NCBI GenBank assembly: GCA_000023405.1
Contig: CP001643.1
Coordinates: 186,001 to 250,000, forward strand
DNA length: 64,000 nucleotides
Reading direction: 5' to 3'
From: Brachybacterium faecium DSM 4810
Lineage (GTDB): Bacteria > Actinomycetota > Actinomycetes > Actinomycetales > Dermabacteraceae
Position numbers and translations under genes: made by a program. A model generated the notes under the pieces. That model was given only the letters and a program-made list of their open reading frames with translations. It searched no databases and was not told the DNA's origin. Below, in pieces: positions 35,133-44,332 of this stretch (positions within the stretch are counted from its first letter, which is position 1; every line of letters starts with the position of its first letter).

Positions 35133-36125
35133 ATGACCAGCCCTGCCTCCACCTCCACCGCCCCTGACCGCAACCTCGCCCTCGAGCTGGTCCGCGTGAC
35201 CGAAGCCGCCGCCATCGCCGGCGGCCGCTGGGTCGGCGCCGGCGACAAGAACCGGGCCGACGGCGCCGCGGTCGACGCGATGCGCTCCTTCATGGACACC
35301 GTCCGCATGGACGGCACCGTCGTGATCGGCGAGGGCGAGAAGGACGAGGCGCCGATGCTGTTCAACGGCGAGTCCGTGGGCGACGGCAACGGCCCCGAGG
35401 TGGACGTCGCCGTGGACCCGATCGACGGCACCCGGCTCACCGCGCTCGGCTACAACAACGCCCTGGCGGTGTTCGCCGTCGCGGAGAAGGGGAGCATGTA
35501 CGACCCCTCCGCCGTGTTCTACATGGAGAAGATGGTGGTGGGGCCGGAGGCGGCCGAGTACGTGGACCTGCGCCTGCCGGTCGAGCAGAACGTGAAGCTG
35601 GTGGCCAAGGCGCTGGACAAGCCGCTCAGCCAGGTCACGGTGTGCGTGCTCGAGCGGACGCGGCACGAGCCGCTGGTGGAGGAGATCCGCGCCGCCGGGG
35701 CGCGGGTCAAGTTCATCATGGACGGCGACGTGGCCGGGGCGATCGCCGCGGCGCGCGGCGCCGGGGTGGACATGCTGCTGGGCACCGGCGGCACGCCCGA
35801 GGGGATCATCGCCGCCTGCGCGATCAAGGCCACCGGCGGCATGCTCCAGGGCCGGCTCGCCCCCACCGACGACGCCGAGAAGCAGAAGGCGCTCGACGCC
35901 GGGCACGACCTCGACCGGGTGCTCACCACGGATGACCTGGTCACCTCGGACAACTGCTACTTCGCCGCGACCGGCATCACCGACGGCGACCTGGTGCGGG
36001 GCGTGCGCTACCAGCACCACCGCATCGTCACCGAGTCGATCGTGATGCGCTCGACCTCGGGGACGGTGCGCATGGTCGCGGCCGAGCACCGCCCGGAGAA
36101 GTGGGGCCGCTGGCTCGACCAGTGA
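35133..36125 (+). CDS. glpX: Fructose-1,6-bisphosphatase class II
   Basis: A 330-aa GlpX-type phosphatase that removes the 1-phosphate of fructose 1,6-bisphosphate in gluconeogenesis; most actinobacteria rely on this class. Metal and substrate motifs are all present: [78 protein letters not shown] and [22 protein letters not shown] (shortened). Length is normal. ATG 35133 has GAGGAG nine bases upstream. TACAGT at 35038-35043 is a possible -10. It stands alone after the terminator. Confidence 0.97.
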   Translation: MTSPASTSTAPDRNLALELVRVTEAAAIAGGRWVGAGDKNRADGAAVDAMRSFMDTVRMDGTVVIGEGEKDEAPMLFNGESVGDGNGPEVDVAVDPIDGTRLTALGYNNALAVFAVAEKGSMYDPSAVFYMEKMVVGPEAAEYVDLRLPVEQNVKLVAKALDKPLSQVTVCVLERTRHEPLVEEIRAAGARVKFIMDGDVAGAIAAARGAGVDMLLGTGGTPEGIIAACAIKATGGMLQGRLAPTDDAEKQKALDAGHDLDRVLTTDDLVTSDNCYFAATGITDGDLVRGVRYQHHRIVTESIVMRSTSGTVRMVAAEHRPEKWGRWLDQ

Positions 36126-36277
36126 TCCCCGGCCGGTTCGAGCACTGAGGGGCGACGCTTCGAGCAGTGATCGAGGATCGGCTCGACCGGTGAACTCCGA
36201 CCGGGCGGTCGCGGCCCGTCTGTGAGCCGCCTCGCGGTTGGAGTCACGCTGACCAGAACCGTGTCTACTCTGGGCGC

Positions 36278-36976
36278 ATGGACTCCTCCTCCGAGACCCG
36301 TTCCGGGATCCACGTCGCCGTCGACCTCACCGTGCTCACCCTGCGTGACGGTGCGCTGAACGTGCTGCTCATCCAGCGCGAGGACGATCCCCACCGCGGT
36401 GCCTGGGCGCTCCCGGGCGGCTTCATCGAGGAGGGGGAGGATCTCGAGGGCGCCGCCTACCGGGTGCTGGCCGACGAGGCCTCGCTGGGCAGCGGCGCCG
36501 TGCACCTCGAGCAGGTGCGGACCTTCGGCACCCCGGGCCGCGATCCGCGCGGGCACGTGGTCTCGGTGGCGTTCATGGCGCTCGGCGCGAACCTGCCCGC
36601 TCCGCGCCGCGGCGAGGACGTGGCCGACGCCCGCTGGTGGGCCGTCGAGGAGCTCGCCGATGTGCCGCTCGCCTTCGACCACGCCACCGTGCTCGACTGC
36701 GCCATCGAGCGCGCCCGCAGCAAGCTCGAGTACACGACCCTCGCGGTCACCTTCCTGCCCGAGGAGTTCACCGTCTCCCAGCTGCGCGGGGTCTACGAGA
36801 GCGTCTGGGGCACCACCCTGGATGCCGGCAACTTCCACCGCAAGGCCACCCGCACCGAGGGCTTCCTCGAGGAGCTGGACCGGCACGCCGCCCCCACCGG
36901 CGGCCGCCCCGCCCGCCTCTACCGGGCCGGCGAGGGCACCTCGCTGATGCCTCCCCTGCTGCGCTCCGGCGACTGA
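36278..36976 (+). CDS. Nudix domain / winged-helix regulator (NrtR-like)
   Basis: A 232-aa protein. Residues 10-150 form a Nudix fold starting VAVDLTVLTLRDGALNVLLIQR (shortened), with WALPGGFIEEGED. The Nudix box is degenerate: where enzymes have REUxEE this has RVLADEASL, so metal-dependent hydrolysis may be lost. Residues 160-225 form a winged-helix-like part (FTVSQLRGVYESVWG, NFHRKATRTEGFLEEL). This layout matches NrtR-type regulators, which sense ADP-ribose-like ligands and control NAD or sugar genes. TACTCT (36266-36271) ends six bases before the ATG, suggesting a leaderless message. A hydrolase role is the alternative. Confidence 0.82.
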   Translation: MDSSSETRSGIHVAVDLTVLTLRDGALNVLLIQREDDPHRGAWALPGGFIEEGEDLEGAAYRVLADEASLGSGAVHLEQVRTFGTPGRDPRGHVVSVAFMALGANLPAPRRGEDVADARWWAVEELADVPLAFDHATVLDCAIERARSKLEYTTLAVTFLPEEFTVSQLRGVYESVWGTTLDAGNFHRKATRTEGFLEELDRHAAPTGGRPARLYRAGEGTSLMPPLLRSGD

Positions 36977-37009
36977 GCAGGCCGCCGACGGGCGTGGCAG
37001 GATCACACC

Positions 37010-38221
37010 GTGACCGTCGACGATGCCGCCCTGACCGCCCTCACCACCGCCTACGCCTCCCACCGCGCGCCGGTGCGCGCCCTGGCCCGGGCGCTGCACG
37101 CGGATCCCGAGACCGCCTTCGAGGAGCACCGCGCCCATGACCGCTGCGCGGACCTGCTGGAGCAGGCCGGATTCACGCTCGAGCGCGGCATCGCCGAGCT
37201 GCCCACCGCCTTCCGCGCCACCGCCGGCTCCGGCAGCCTGGTCGCCGCGCTGTGCGTGGAGTACGACGCGCTGCCGGAGATCGGCCACGGCTGCGGCCAC
37301 AACCTCATCGCGGGCGCCTCGCTCGGCGCGGCGCTCGCCCTCCGCGAGCAGCTCGCCGCGCTCGACGTGACCCTCCAGGTGATCGGCACCCCCGCCGAGG
37401 AGCACGGCGGCGGCAAGCAGCTGCTCCTGGACCGGGGCGTGTTCGAGGGCGTGCACCTGGCGCTGATGGCCCACCCCACCCCGCACACCGACACCTACGA
37501 CGTGCTCGGCTCGACCAGCCAGGCCGTCGGCCGCTGGCGCGCCACCTACACCGGCCGCGGCGCGCACGCCGCCGCGAACCCCACGGAGGGGATCAACGCG
37601 AACGACGCGGCCGTGGTCGCGCAGGTCGCCGCCGGGCTGCTGCGCCAGCGGATGCACGACGGCCAGCGGCTCGCCCTGGTGCCGCAGCAGTCCGGGATCA
37701 CCAACATCATCCCCGAGACCGCGATCATCGACCTCGAGTGCCGGGCGCTGACCATGCCCGCCTTCGAGGAGCTGCGCCGGCAGGTCTTCGCCTGCCTCGA
37801 GGCCGGGGCCGTGGCCACCGGCGCCGCGCTCGAGATCACCACCACCGAGCCGATCTACGAGCCGCTGCTCCAGGACGCGCTGCTCGGCGCGGCCTGGAAC
37901 GCGGCGATGCAGCAGCTGGGCCGGCCCCTGGAGGGCTCGCTGGGGATCATGGCCGCCTCGACCGACATGGGCAACGTGTCCCAGCGGGTGCCCTCCCTCC
38001 ACCCCTTCGTCGGCATCACCGGCGCGGGCGGTGCCCTGCACACCCGCGAGTTCGCGGCGCACGCCGACTCCGAGGAGGGCTACCGGCTGATGGACGACGC
38101 GGCGATCGCCCTGGCCGCGGTGATCCGCGACATCGCCGCCGAGCCCGCCTCCCGGGCCGTGCTCCGCGACCGCGCGGCACAGCTCGCCGAGCCGGTGCAG
38201 GGGGCGTCGGCACCGCTCTGA
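37010..38221 (+). CDS. M20-family amidohydrolase
   Basis: A 403-aa zinc peptidase-like enzyme of the M20D amidohydrolase group (hippurate/indole-acetyl-amino-acid hydrolase or aminobenzoyl-glutamate hydrolase types). Metal ligands are in EIGHGCGHNLIAGASLG, GTPAEEHGGGKQLLLDRG and MAHPTPHTDTY; YTGRGAHAAANPTEGINAND is the dimerisation-domain signature, and GITGAGGALHTREFA carries the final His. It starts with GTG at 37010, 33 bp after the Nudix stop; CAGGAT six bases before it could be a leaderless -10, or the pair could be one operon. The amide it cleaves is unknown. Confidence 0.9.
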   Translation: MTVDDAALTALTTAYASHRAPVRALARALHADPETAFEEHRAHDRCADLLEQAGFTLERGIAELPTAFRATAGSGSLVAALCVEYDALPEIGHGCGHNLIAGASLGAALALREQLAALDVTLQVIGTPAEEHGGGKQLLLDRGVFEGVHLALMAHPTPHTDTYDVLGSTSQAVGRWRATYTGRGAHAAANPTEGINANDAAVVAQVAAGLLRQRMHDGQRLALVPQQSGITNIIPETAIIDLECRALTMPAFEELRRQVFACLEAGAVATGAALEITTTEPIYEPLLQDALLGAAWNAAMQQLGRPLEGSLGIMAASTDMGNVSQRVPSLHPFVGITGAGGALHTREFAAHADSEEGYRLMDDAAIALAAVIRDIAAEPASRAVLRDRAAQLAEPVQGASAPL

Positions 38222-38329
38222 CCGGCGGGATCGCGAGCACCGGGCTCCGTCGCGCACTCCTCGTCCGCGCTCCATCGAGGCGACACCCGGGAGTCATCTG
38301 ACTCTGGCACGGTGCCGGCATGAGAGCGC

Positions 38330-38362
38330 CCTCATCGAGAGTTCATCCGCACCTCATGGCCG
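38330..38362 (+). promoter_or_regulatory. Three 11-bp direct repeats, PhoP-box-like
   Basis: CCTCATCGAGA, GTTCATCCGCA and CCTCATGGCCG follow each other without gap (38330-38340, 38341-38351, 38352-38362), sharing the core TCATS. Tandem 11-bp units led by GTTCACC are the PhoP-binding pattern in Streptomyces (family knowledge). They lie 43-76 bp before the start of the glycan operon, where an activator touching the -35 would sit. Function is inferred. Confidence 0.4.
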
Positions 38363-38405
38363 CTTGCCATCCTCCTGATCGTCACCGAACGAGCAGGAGG
38401 GCCCG

Positions 38406-39791
38406 ATGGACACCACGATCGCGCTGTACTCCCACGACTCCGTGGGTCTGGGGCATTCCCGGCGCAACCGCGCCCTCGCCTTCGCGCTGGCCGCGCAGCT
38501 GCCGGCGCTGACCGGAGGGAGCGTGGGCGGGCTGCTGATCGCCGGCCACCCCGACGCCGGCCGCGACCCGCTCCCGGAGGGCTGGGACTGGCTGGTGCTG
38601 CCCGGCATGACCCGCACGGCCGGGGAGTACGGGCCCCGTCGCCTCGGCCTGGACGGGCCCGCGCTGCGGGACCTGCGCAGCGCCACCATCGACGCCGCCC
38701 TCGCGGCGCTCGAGCCCGATCTGTTCATCGCCGACCGCCACCCCTTCGGCATCGACGGCGAGCTGCGCCCCGTGCTCTCCGCCCTCCGCGCCCGCGGCAC
38801 CGCCACCGTGCTGGGCCTGCGCGAGGTGCTCGACACCCCGCGCGTGGCCGCCGCCGAATGGGAGGCGCTGGGCGGCGCCGAGCACGTGGCCTCCTTCCTC
38901 GACGCGATCTGGGTGTACGGCGATGCGCACGTCTACGATCCGCGCCTGACCGGCGAGCTGCCGCCCGCGCTCGCCCGGCGCGCCGTCCTCACCGGCTACC
39001 TCTCCCACGGCCGCCCCTCCGGCCGCGGCACCGACCGGCCCGAGGTCCTCCCCGCCGGCCGCCGCGAGGAGCCGACCGCCGGCTGCCCGGCCGACCGTCC
39101 CGCTGGTCGTCCCGCTGGCCGTCCCGTCGGCCGCTCCGCGGGCCTGGGCAGCGCGCGCCGCTCCTCGGCGCCGGAGCGGCCGTACGTGCTCACCGTGCTC
39201 GGCGGCGGCTCCGACGGCGCGGCGCTCGCCCGCCTCGCGGTGCGCTCCCGCCCGCCGCGCGGCCACCGACACCTGCTGATCACCGGCCCGCAGATGCCCG
39301 CCGACGAGATCGCCGAGCTCCGCGCCCTGGCCGAGACCGCGAACCTGGCCGAGACCGTCAACCGGGCCGCGACTGCCCACCGGGCTGCCGGCGCAGCGGC
39401 GGCCGAGGGGCCCACCACCGTGCTGCGCAGCGCCCCCGATGTGCCCGAGCTCATCGCCGAGGCCGCCTCCGTGGTCTGCATGGGCGGATACAACACCCTG
39501 GCCGAGGTCATGGCCACGACCACCCCCGCGCTCGTGGTGCCCCGCACCCGCCGCCGCCAGGAACAGCCGCGCCGCGCCCAGGCCCTCGCCGCCGTCGGCG
39601 CGGTCGAGACCCGCGAGCCGCACAGCCTCACCGCCGAGGACCTCACCGCCTGGTGGGACCGCTCGGCCACCACCCGCACCGACCGCAGCGGCCTCGACCT
39701 CGGCGGGCTCGACGTCGTCCCCCGCCTCGCCGCGCAGCTGCTGCCCGCATCCGTCCCCGCCCACTCGGAGGTGTCCCGCCATGTCGGCTGA
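38406..39791 (+). CDS. Predicted glycosyltransferase (COG4671/MurG-like)
   Basis: A 461-aa GT-B-fold protein. It opens TIALYSHDSVGLGHSRRNRALAFAL, the 'GxGHxxR' hallmark of MurG-like predicted glycosyltransferases (COG4671). The donor-binding C-half has YVLTVLGGGSDGAALA, HLLITGPQMPADEI, VVCMGGYNTLAEVMATTTPALVVPR (shortened) and RRRQEQPRRAQAL. Residues about 205-260 are a low-complexity Gly/Arg/Pro insertion (AGRPAGRPVGRSAG), probably a linker. ATG follows CAGGAGGG. It is the first gene of the overlapping six-gene glycan operon, and its end overlaps the next gene by 11 bp. Sugar donor and acceptor are unknown. Confidence 0.87.
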   Translation: MDTTIALYSHDSVGLGHSRRNRALAFALAAQLPALTGGSVGGLLIAGHPDAGRDPLPEGWDWLVLPGMTRTAGEYGPRRLGLDGPALRDLRSATIDAALAALEPDLFIADRHPFGIDGELRPVLSALRARGTATVLGLREVLDTPRVAAAEWEALGGAEHVASFLDAIWVYGDAHVYDPRLTGELPPALARRAVLTGYLSHGRPSGRGTDRPEVLPAGRREEPTAGCPADRPAGRPAGRPVGRSAGLGSARRSSAPERPYVLTVLGGGSDGAALARLAVRSRPPRGHRHLLITGPQMPADEIAELRALAETANLAETVNRAATAHRAAGAAAAEGPTTVLRSAPDVPELIAEAASVVCMGGYNTLAEVMATTTPALVVPRTRRRQEQPRRAQALAAVGAVETREPHSLTAEDLTAWWDRSATTRTDRSGLDLGGLDVVPRLAAQLLPASVPAHSEVSRHVG

Positions 39792-41139
39792 TCGTCCCCA
39801 CCGCATCGCCTACGTGCTGAAGATGTACCCGCGCTTCTCGGAGACGTTCATCGTCTCGGAGATCCTGGCCCGCGAGGCCGCCGGCGAGGAGATCGTGATC
39901 TTCTCCCTGCGCCCCCCGACCGATGCCCGCTTCCACCCCGAGCTCGCCCGGGTCCAGGCCCCCGTGCTCCAGGTGGGCCGCTCCTCGAGCCCGCGCCGCC
40001 TGTGGGAGACCTGGGGCGCGGCGATGGAGGAGCCGGAGCTGGCCCGCGGCCTCTCGCAGCATCTCGAGGAGCTGGTGGGCGCCGGGGTGGACGACGCCGA
40101 GCAGGCGCTCGCCGTGGCGATGCTCGCCCGGGAGCACGGCGTGACCCATCTGCACGCCCACTTCGCCTCGATGGCCACCACGGTCGCGCGCCTCGCGGGC
40201 CTGATCGCCGATCTGCCCTACTCCTTCACCGCCCACGCGAAGGACATCTTCCACCGCGACGTGGAGGACGCGGACCTCGCCCGAAAGCTGCGCGACGCGG
40301 ACCACGCCGTCACCATCAGCGAGTACAACCGCCGCCACCTGCGCACCCGCTTCGGCACGCAGGACACCGCCCGGCTCGAGCTGGTGCGCAACGGCCTCGA
40401 GATCGAGCGCTTCCCCTACCGCCGCCGCACCGACCTCCACGCGGTGCCGCACCTGCTCGCCGTGGGCCGCCTGGTGGAGAAGAAGGGCTTCGACCAGCTC
40501 CTGGACGTGGTCGCCTCCCTGCGCGAGGAGGGCCGCGAGGTGCGGGCCGACATCGTCGGCGACGGACCGCTGCGCGAGCAGCTGAGCGCCCGGATCCACG
40601 CGCTGGGCCTCGCACAGCAGGTGCACCTGCGGGGACCGCGCACCCAGGAGGAGGTGCGCCAGCTGCTCCAGGAGGCGGACCTGTTCGTCGCGCCCTTCGT
40701 GATCGGGGCCGACGGGAACGCCGACGGCCTGCCCACGGTGCTGCTCGAGGCGATGGCGATCGGCATCCCCTGCGTCGCCGCATCCGTCACCGCCGTCGGC
40801 GAGGTGATCCTCGACGGGCGCACCGGCTGGCTGGTCCCCACCGGGGACCCCGCCGCACTGCACGCGGCCGTGCGGGAGGCGCTCGACCCGGCCACCGACC
40901 GGCGCGCCCGCACCGACGCCGCCCGCGAGCTGGTCGCCGCGCAGTACGACTCCCGCGCGCAGGCCCGCCGCCTCCGCGCCCTCGCCGAGCGCTCCGCGCA
41001 CCGCAACATCCTCACCCAGCCGCTCGAGGCGCTGCCCGCGGAGCTCCCGGCAGAGCCCGCCCCCGCCGCACCGCTGTCACCCCTGGGCTCCCCGTCCGCG
41101 CTGGAGCCCGCCGCCCCCGTCGGAAGGAGCCAGTCATGA
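39781..41139 (+). CDS. Glycosyltransferase family 4
   Basis: A 452-aa GT4 enzyme (GT-B fold). It begins RIAYVLKMYPRFSETFIVSEI, the segment typical of colanic-acid-type transferases; HLHAHFASMATTVARL and YSFTAHAKDIFH are typical of the acceptor half. The donor half carries AVGRLVEKKGFDQLLD, VGDGPLREQL and the E-x7-E region ADGLPTVLLEAMAIGIPCVA. The last ~45 residues are a Pro/Ala-rich tail. It starts inside the end of the first transferase gene and overlaps the next by ATGA, so production is coupled. Probably adds a sugar to the growing lipid-linked or free glycan on the cytoplasmic side. Confidence 0.93.
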   Translation: MSADRPHRIAYVLKMYPRFSETFIVSEILAREAAGEEIVIFSLRPPTDARFHPELARVQAPVLQVGRSSSPRRLWETWGAAMEEPELARGLSQHLEELVGAGVDDAEQALAVAMLAREHGVTHLHAHFASMATTVARLAGLIADLPYSFTAHAKDIFHRDVEDADLARKLRDADHAVTISEYNRRHLRTRFGTQDTARLELVRNGLEIERFPYRRRTDLHAVPHLLAVGRLVEKKGFDQLLDVVASLREEGREVRADIVGDGPLREQLSARIHALGLAQQVHLRGPRTQEEVRQLLQEADLFVAPFVIGADGNADGLPTVLLEAMAIGIPCVAASVTAVGEVILDGRTGWLVPTGDPAALHAAVREALDPATDRRARTDAARELVAAQYDSRAQARRLRALAERSAHRNILTQPLEALPAELPAEPAPAAPLSPLGSPSALEPAAPVGRSQS

Positions 41140-42305
41140 GGATCGCCTACGCCCTGCTCGACCCCGGCATCGGGGTGTTCGGCACCAAGGGAGCCTCCGT
41201 GCACGTCCAGGAGGTGATCCGGGCGCTGCGCGCCGAGGGCCACCACGTGACCGTGTTCTGCACCCGCACCGACGAGGCCGTGCCCGCGGATCTCGCGGAC
41301 CTCGAGGTGCGCCGCCACCGCCTGCCCCGCGGCACCGGCGCCGAGCGCGAGCAGGCCGTCGCCGCCGCCTCCGCCGCGATCGCCGAGGAGATCGCCGCCG
41401 GCGGCTACGACCTCGTCTACGAGCGCTACTCGCTGTTCTCCGACACCGCCGCCCGGCTCTCCGCCCCCACGGCCCCGAACGCCGTGCCGATCCCGTCGAT
41501 CCTCGAGGTCAACGCCCCGCTGATCGCCGAGCAGCGCCGCCACCGCAGCCTGGCCGACGAGGCCGGTGCCCGCGCCGCCACGGAGCGGCAGCTGCGCGGC
41601 GCGAGCCTGATCTCCTGCGTGAGCGAGCCCGTCGCACAGTGGACGCGCCAGGAGGGCGCCGACCCTGCGCGCGTGGTCGTCACCCCCAACGGGGTGAACA
41701 CCACCCGCATCACCCCCGCGCCCGCCCCGCGCGCCGAGAGCGCACTGCCGGTGACCGTCGGCTTCGTGGGCACCCTGAAGCCCTGGCACGGCACCGATGT
41801 GCTGCTGCGGGCGCTGGCCCGCACCACGCAGCCCCTGCGCCTCGACGTCTGCGGCACCGGGCCGCAGCAGGAGGAGCTCGAGCGCCTCGCCGCCGAGCTC
41901 GACCTCACGGACCGGGTGCGCTTCCGCGGCGCGATCGCCCCCGAGCACGTCCCCGAGGTGCTGCACGGGCTGGACATCGCGACCGCGCCCTACCCCGAGG
42001 GGGAGCACTACTTCTCCCCGCTGAAGGTCTACGAGTACCTCGCCGCGGGCCTGCCCGTGATCGCCTCCGCGATCGGCACCCTGCCGGAGCTGCTCGCACA
42101 CGGCGAGCTCGGTGTGCTGGTCGCCCCGGGGGACGTGGACGACCTCGCCGCCGCGCTCGACGAGCTGGCGGCCGATCCCGCCCGTCGGGCACAGCTGGCC
42201 GCGAGCGCCCGCGAAGCCGCGGTGCGCGAGCACGACTGGCGCATCCGCTGCCGCCAGCTGCTGCACCGCCTGCAGAGCGATGCCCCCAGCGGGGTGGCGG
42301 CATGA
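41136..42305 (+). CDS. Glycosyltransferase family 4
   Basis: A 389-aa GT4 enzyme with N-terminal MRIAYALLDPGIGVFGTKGAS (shortened), whose GTKGAS-VHVQE segment binds donor phosphate. It continues with YERYSLFSDTAARLS, NGVNTTRITP, GFVGTLKPWHGTDVLLRAL, DVCGTGPQQEELERL and YFSPLKVYEYLAAGLPVIAS, the donor-sugar E-x7-E equivalent region. It is the third transferase in the operon, with ATGA overlaps at both ends. Sequence does not tell the sugar. The adjacent UDP-glucose dehydrogenase makes a UDP-glucuronate donor plausible for one of the three. Confidence 0.93.
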   Translation: MRIAYALLDPGIGVFGTKGASVHVQEVIRALRAEGHHVTVFCTRTDEAVPADLADLEVRRHRLPRGTGAEREQAVAAASAAIAEEIAAGGYDLVYERYSLFSDTAARLSAPTAPNAVPIPSILEVNAPLIAEQRRHRSLADEAGARAATERQLRGASLISCVSEPVAQWTRQEGADPARVVVTPNGVNTTRITPAPAPRAESALPVTVGFVGTLKPWHGTDVLLRALARTTQPLRLDVCGTGPQQEELERLAAELDLTDRVRFRGAIAPEHVPEVLHGLDIATAPYPEGEHYFSPLKVYEYLAAGLPVIASAIGTLPELLAHGELGVLVAPGDVDDLAAALDELAADPARRAQLAASAREAAVREHDWRIRCRQLLHRLQSDAPSGVAA

Positions 42306-44332
42306 TGGCCGTCGGCACCTCCCGCACCGGCCGCGCCTCCGAGGCCGGGCGCAGCGCCTCCACCGGGCGCAGCGCCGAGGGCACCGGGCACCCCGCCGAG
42401 GGGGCCGCGCGGCCGTCCCGGCTGCGCCGCCTGGTGGGCACCTCCGCCGTGCCGCGCAAGGAGCGGCTGGACCCGTCGGCGCTGCGCCGCACCCTGCGGG
42501 TGATCCGCCCGCATCTGCCGCGCCACCTGCTGCTGTGCGCGGTCGGCATGCTCGGGCTGCTGCTGGACGTGGCGTTCCGGGTGCTCGAGCCGTGGCCGCT
42601 GAAGTACGCGGTGGACGCCGTCACCTCCGCGCTCGGCGCCGAGCTGCCCGCCGACGCCTCGCCGTTCGGGCTGAACATCCTCCAGACGGTGATCGCCGCC
42701 GCGCTCGGCCTGGCCGTCATCATCGCCGGCCGCGCCGGGGCGAACTACCTCGCCACCGTCTCCTTCGCGAAGGTCGGCGCCCGCGTCGCCACCGAGCTGC
42801 GCACCCGCGTGTTCGACCACCTCCAGGCCCTCTCGCTGCGCTACCACTCCCGCGCCTCGATCGGGGACACCTCCCAGCGTCTCGTGGGGGACGTGGGCCG
42901 GCTCCAGGACGTCGCCGTCACCGCCGGGCTGCCGCTGATCGGCAACCTCATCACCCTCGCCGTGCTCATGGTGGTGATGGTGCTGCTGGACCCGTTCCTC
43001 TCCGGCATCGTGATCGCCACGGGCCTGGCCTACCTGCTGCTCTCCTGCCGCTCCTCCCCGAAGATCGTGCGCGCCTCCCGCAGCACCCGCAAGGGCGAGG
43101 GCTCCCTCGTGGGCGCCGCCGCCGAGGCGCTCGGCGCGATCCGCGTGGTGCAGTCCTACGGCCTCGAGCAGACCGTCGCCCACGAGTTCGCCGGCGGCAA
43201 CGAGAAGGCGATGAAGGCCGGGGTGAAGGCCAAGAAGCTCGCCGCCGCCCTCGAACGCTCCACCGATGTGCTCGTGGGCGTCGCCCAGGGCGCGGTGCTC
43301 GTGGTGGGCAGCCTGCAGGTGCTGCGCGGCGCGATGAGCCCCGGCGACATGGTGCTGTTCCTGACCTACCTCAAGATCGCGATGAAGCCGCTGCGCGACA
43401 TGGCCAAGTACACCGGCCGCATCGCCCGCGCCTCCGCCTCCGGGGAGCGGATCGCGGATCTGCTGGACGAGGAGATCGAGATCGCCGACCCGCCGCACCC
43501 GGTGCCGATGCAGGACGTGCACGGCACCGTGGAGTTCTGCGCGGTCAGCGCGCCCGACGGCCACGGCCGCCCCCTGTTCGAGGGGCTGGACCTGCACATC
43601 CCCGCCGGCCAGCACCTGGGGATCCTCGGCCCCTCCGGCGGCGGGAAATCGACCCTCGTCTCCTACCTGCTGCGCCTGAACGAGCCGCAGCACGGGCAGA
43701 TCCGGGTGGGCGGCTACGACACCCGCGCCGTGACCCTCGCGGACCTGCGCCGCCACGTGGCGCTCCTGCCGCAGGAGTCGGTGCTGTTCACCGAGACGGT
43801 GCGTGAGAACATCCGCTTCGGCCGGCGCGACGCGAGCGACGCCGAGATCGAGCAGGCCGCCCGCCGCGCCGGCGCCCACGAGTTCATCGCGGCCCTGCCC
43901 GAGGGGTACGAGACCGTGCTCGGCAACCGCGGGGACACCCTCTCCGGAGGGCAGCGCCAGCGCATCGCGATCGCCCGCGCCATGATCCGCCGCGCCCCGG
44001 TGGTGGTGCTCGACGAAGCCACCACCGGCCTCGACCCTGCCGCGAAGGCACAGGTCAACGAGTCGCTGCGGGAGCTGTCCCGTTCCCGCACCACCATCTC
44101 CATCACCCACGACGCCACCACCGTGGCCGGGCTGGACCGGGTGCTCTGGCTCGAGGACGGCCGCCTCCTCGAGGACGGCAGCCCGGCGCAGCTCGCCGCC
44201 GACCCGGACTCCCGCTACTCCCGCTGGATCGTCGAGCAGCGCAGCGCCGAGGCCGACGACCGCCCGGCCGCCGATGCGCCGCCGACCCCCGCGCCCGCTG
44301 CGGCCCCGACCGTCCAGGAGGTCCTGCGATGA
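42302..44332 (+). CDS. ABC exporter, half-transporter with fused ATPase (MsbA-like)
   Basis: A 676-aa protein: a ~60-residue Ser/Arg-rich N-tail, six transmembrane helices (about 75-370) and an ATPase domain with Walker [13 protein letters not shown]-loop [17 protein letters not shown], signature [16 protein letters not shown], Walker [13 protein letters not shown] and H-loop ITHDATTV. All catalytic motifs are intact, so a working homodimer is expected. Type IV exporters of this kind flip lipid-linked glycans, glycolipids or drugs. Its place in a glycan-synthesis operon suggests that it exports the product. ATG 42302 overlaps the previous stop; a second ATG at 42305 is possible. Confidence 0.94.
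   Translation: MMAVGTSRTGRASEAGRSASTGRSAEGTGHPAEGAARPSRLRRLVGTSAVPRKERLDPSALRRTLRVIRPHLPRHLLLCAVGMLGLLLDVAFRVLEPWPLKYAVDAVTSALGAELPADASPFGLNILQTVIAAALGLAVIIAGRAGANYLATVSFAKVGARVATELRTRVFDHLQALSLRYHSRASIGDTSQRLVGDVGRLQDVAVTAGLPLIGNLITLAVLMVVMVLLDPFLSGIVIATGLAYLLLSCRSSPKIVRASRSTRKGEGSLVGAAAEALGAIRVVQSYGLEQTVAHEFAGGNEKAMKAGVKAKKLAAALERSTDVLVGVAQGAVLVVGSLQVLRGAMSPGDMVLFLTYLKIAMKPLRDMAKYTGRIARASASGERIADLLDEEIEIADPPHPVPMQDVHGTVEFCAVSAPDGHGRPLFEGLDLHIPAGQHLGILGPSGGGKSTLVSYLLRLNEPQHGQIRVGGYDTRAVTLADLRRHVALLPQESVLFTETVRENIRFGRRDASDAEIEQAARRAGAHEFIAALPEGYETVLGNRGDTLSGGQRQRIAIARAMIRRAPVVVLDEATTGLDPAAKAQVNESLRELSRSRTTISITHDATTVAGLDRVLWLEDGRLLEDGSPAQLAADPDSRYSRWIVEQRSAEADDRPAADAPPTPAPAAAPTVQEVLR

Noticed and set aside
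36008-38275. A 755-codon minus-strand frame across the Nudix and M20 genes
   Set aside because: Antisense shadow of two well-supported genes.
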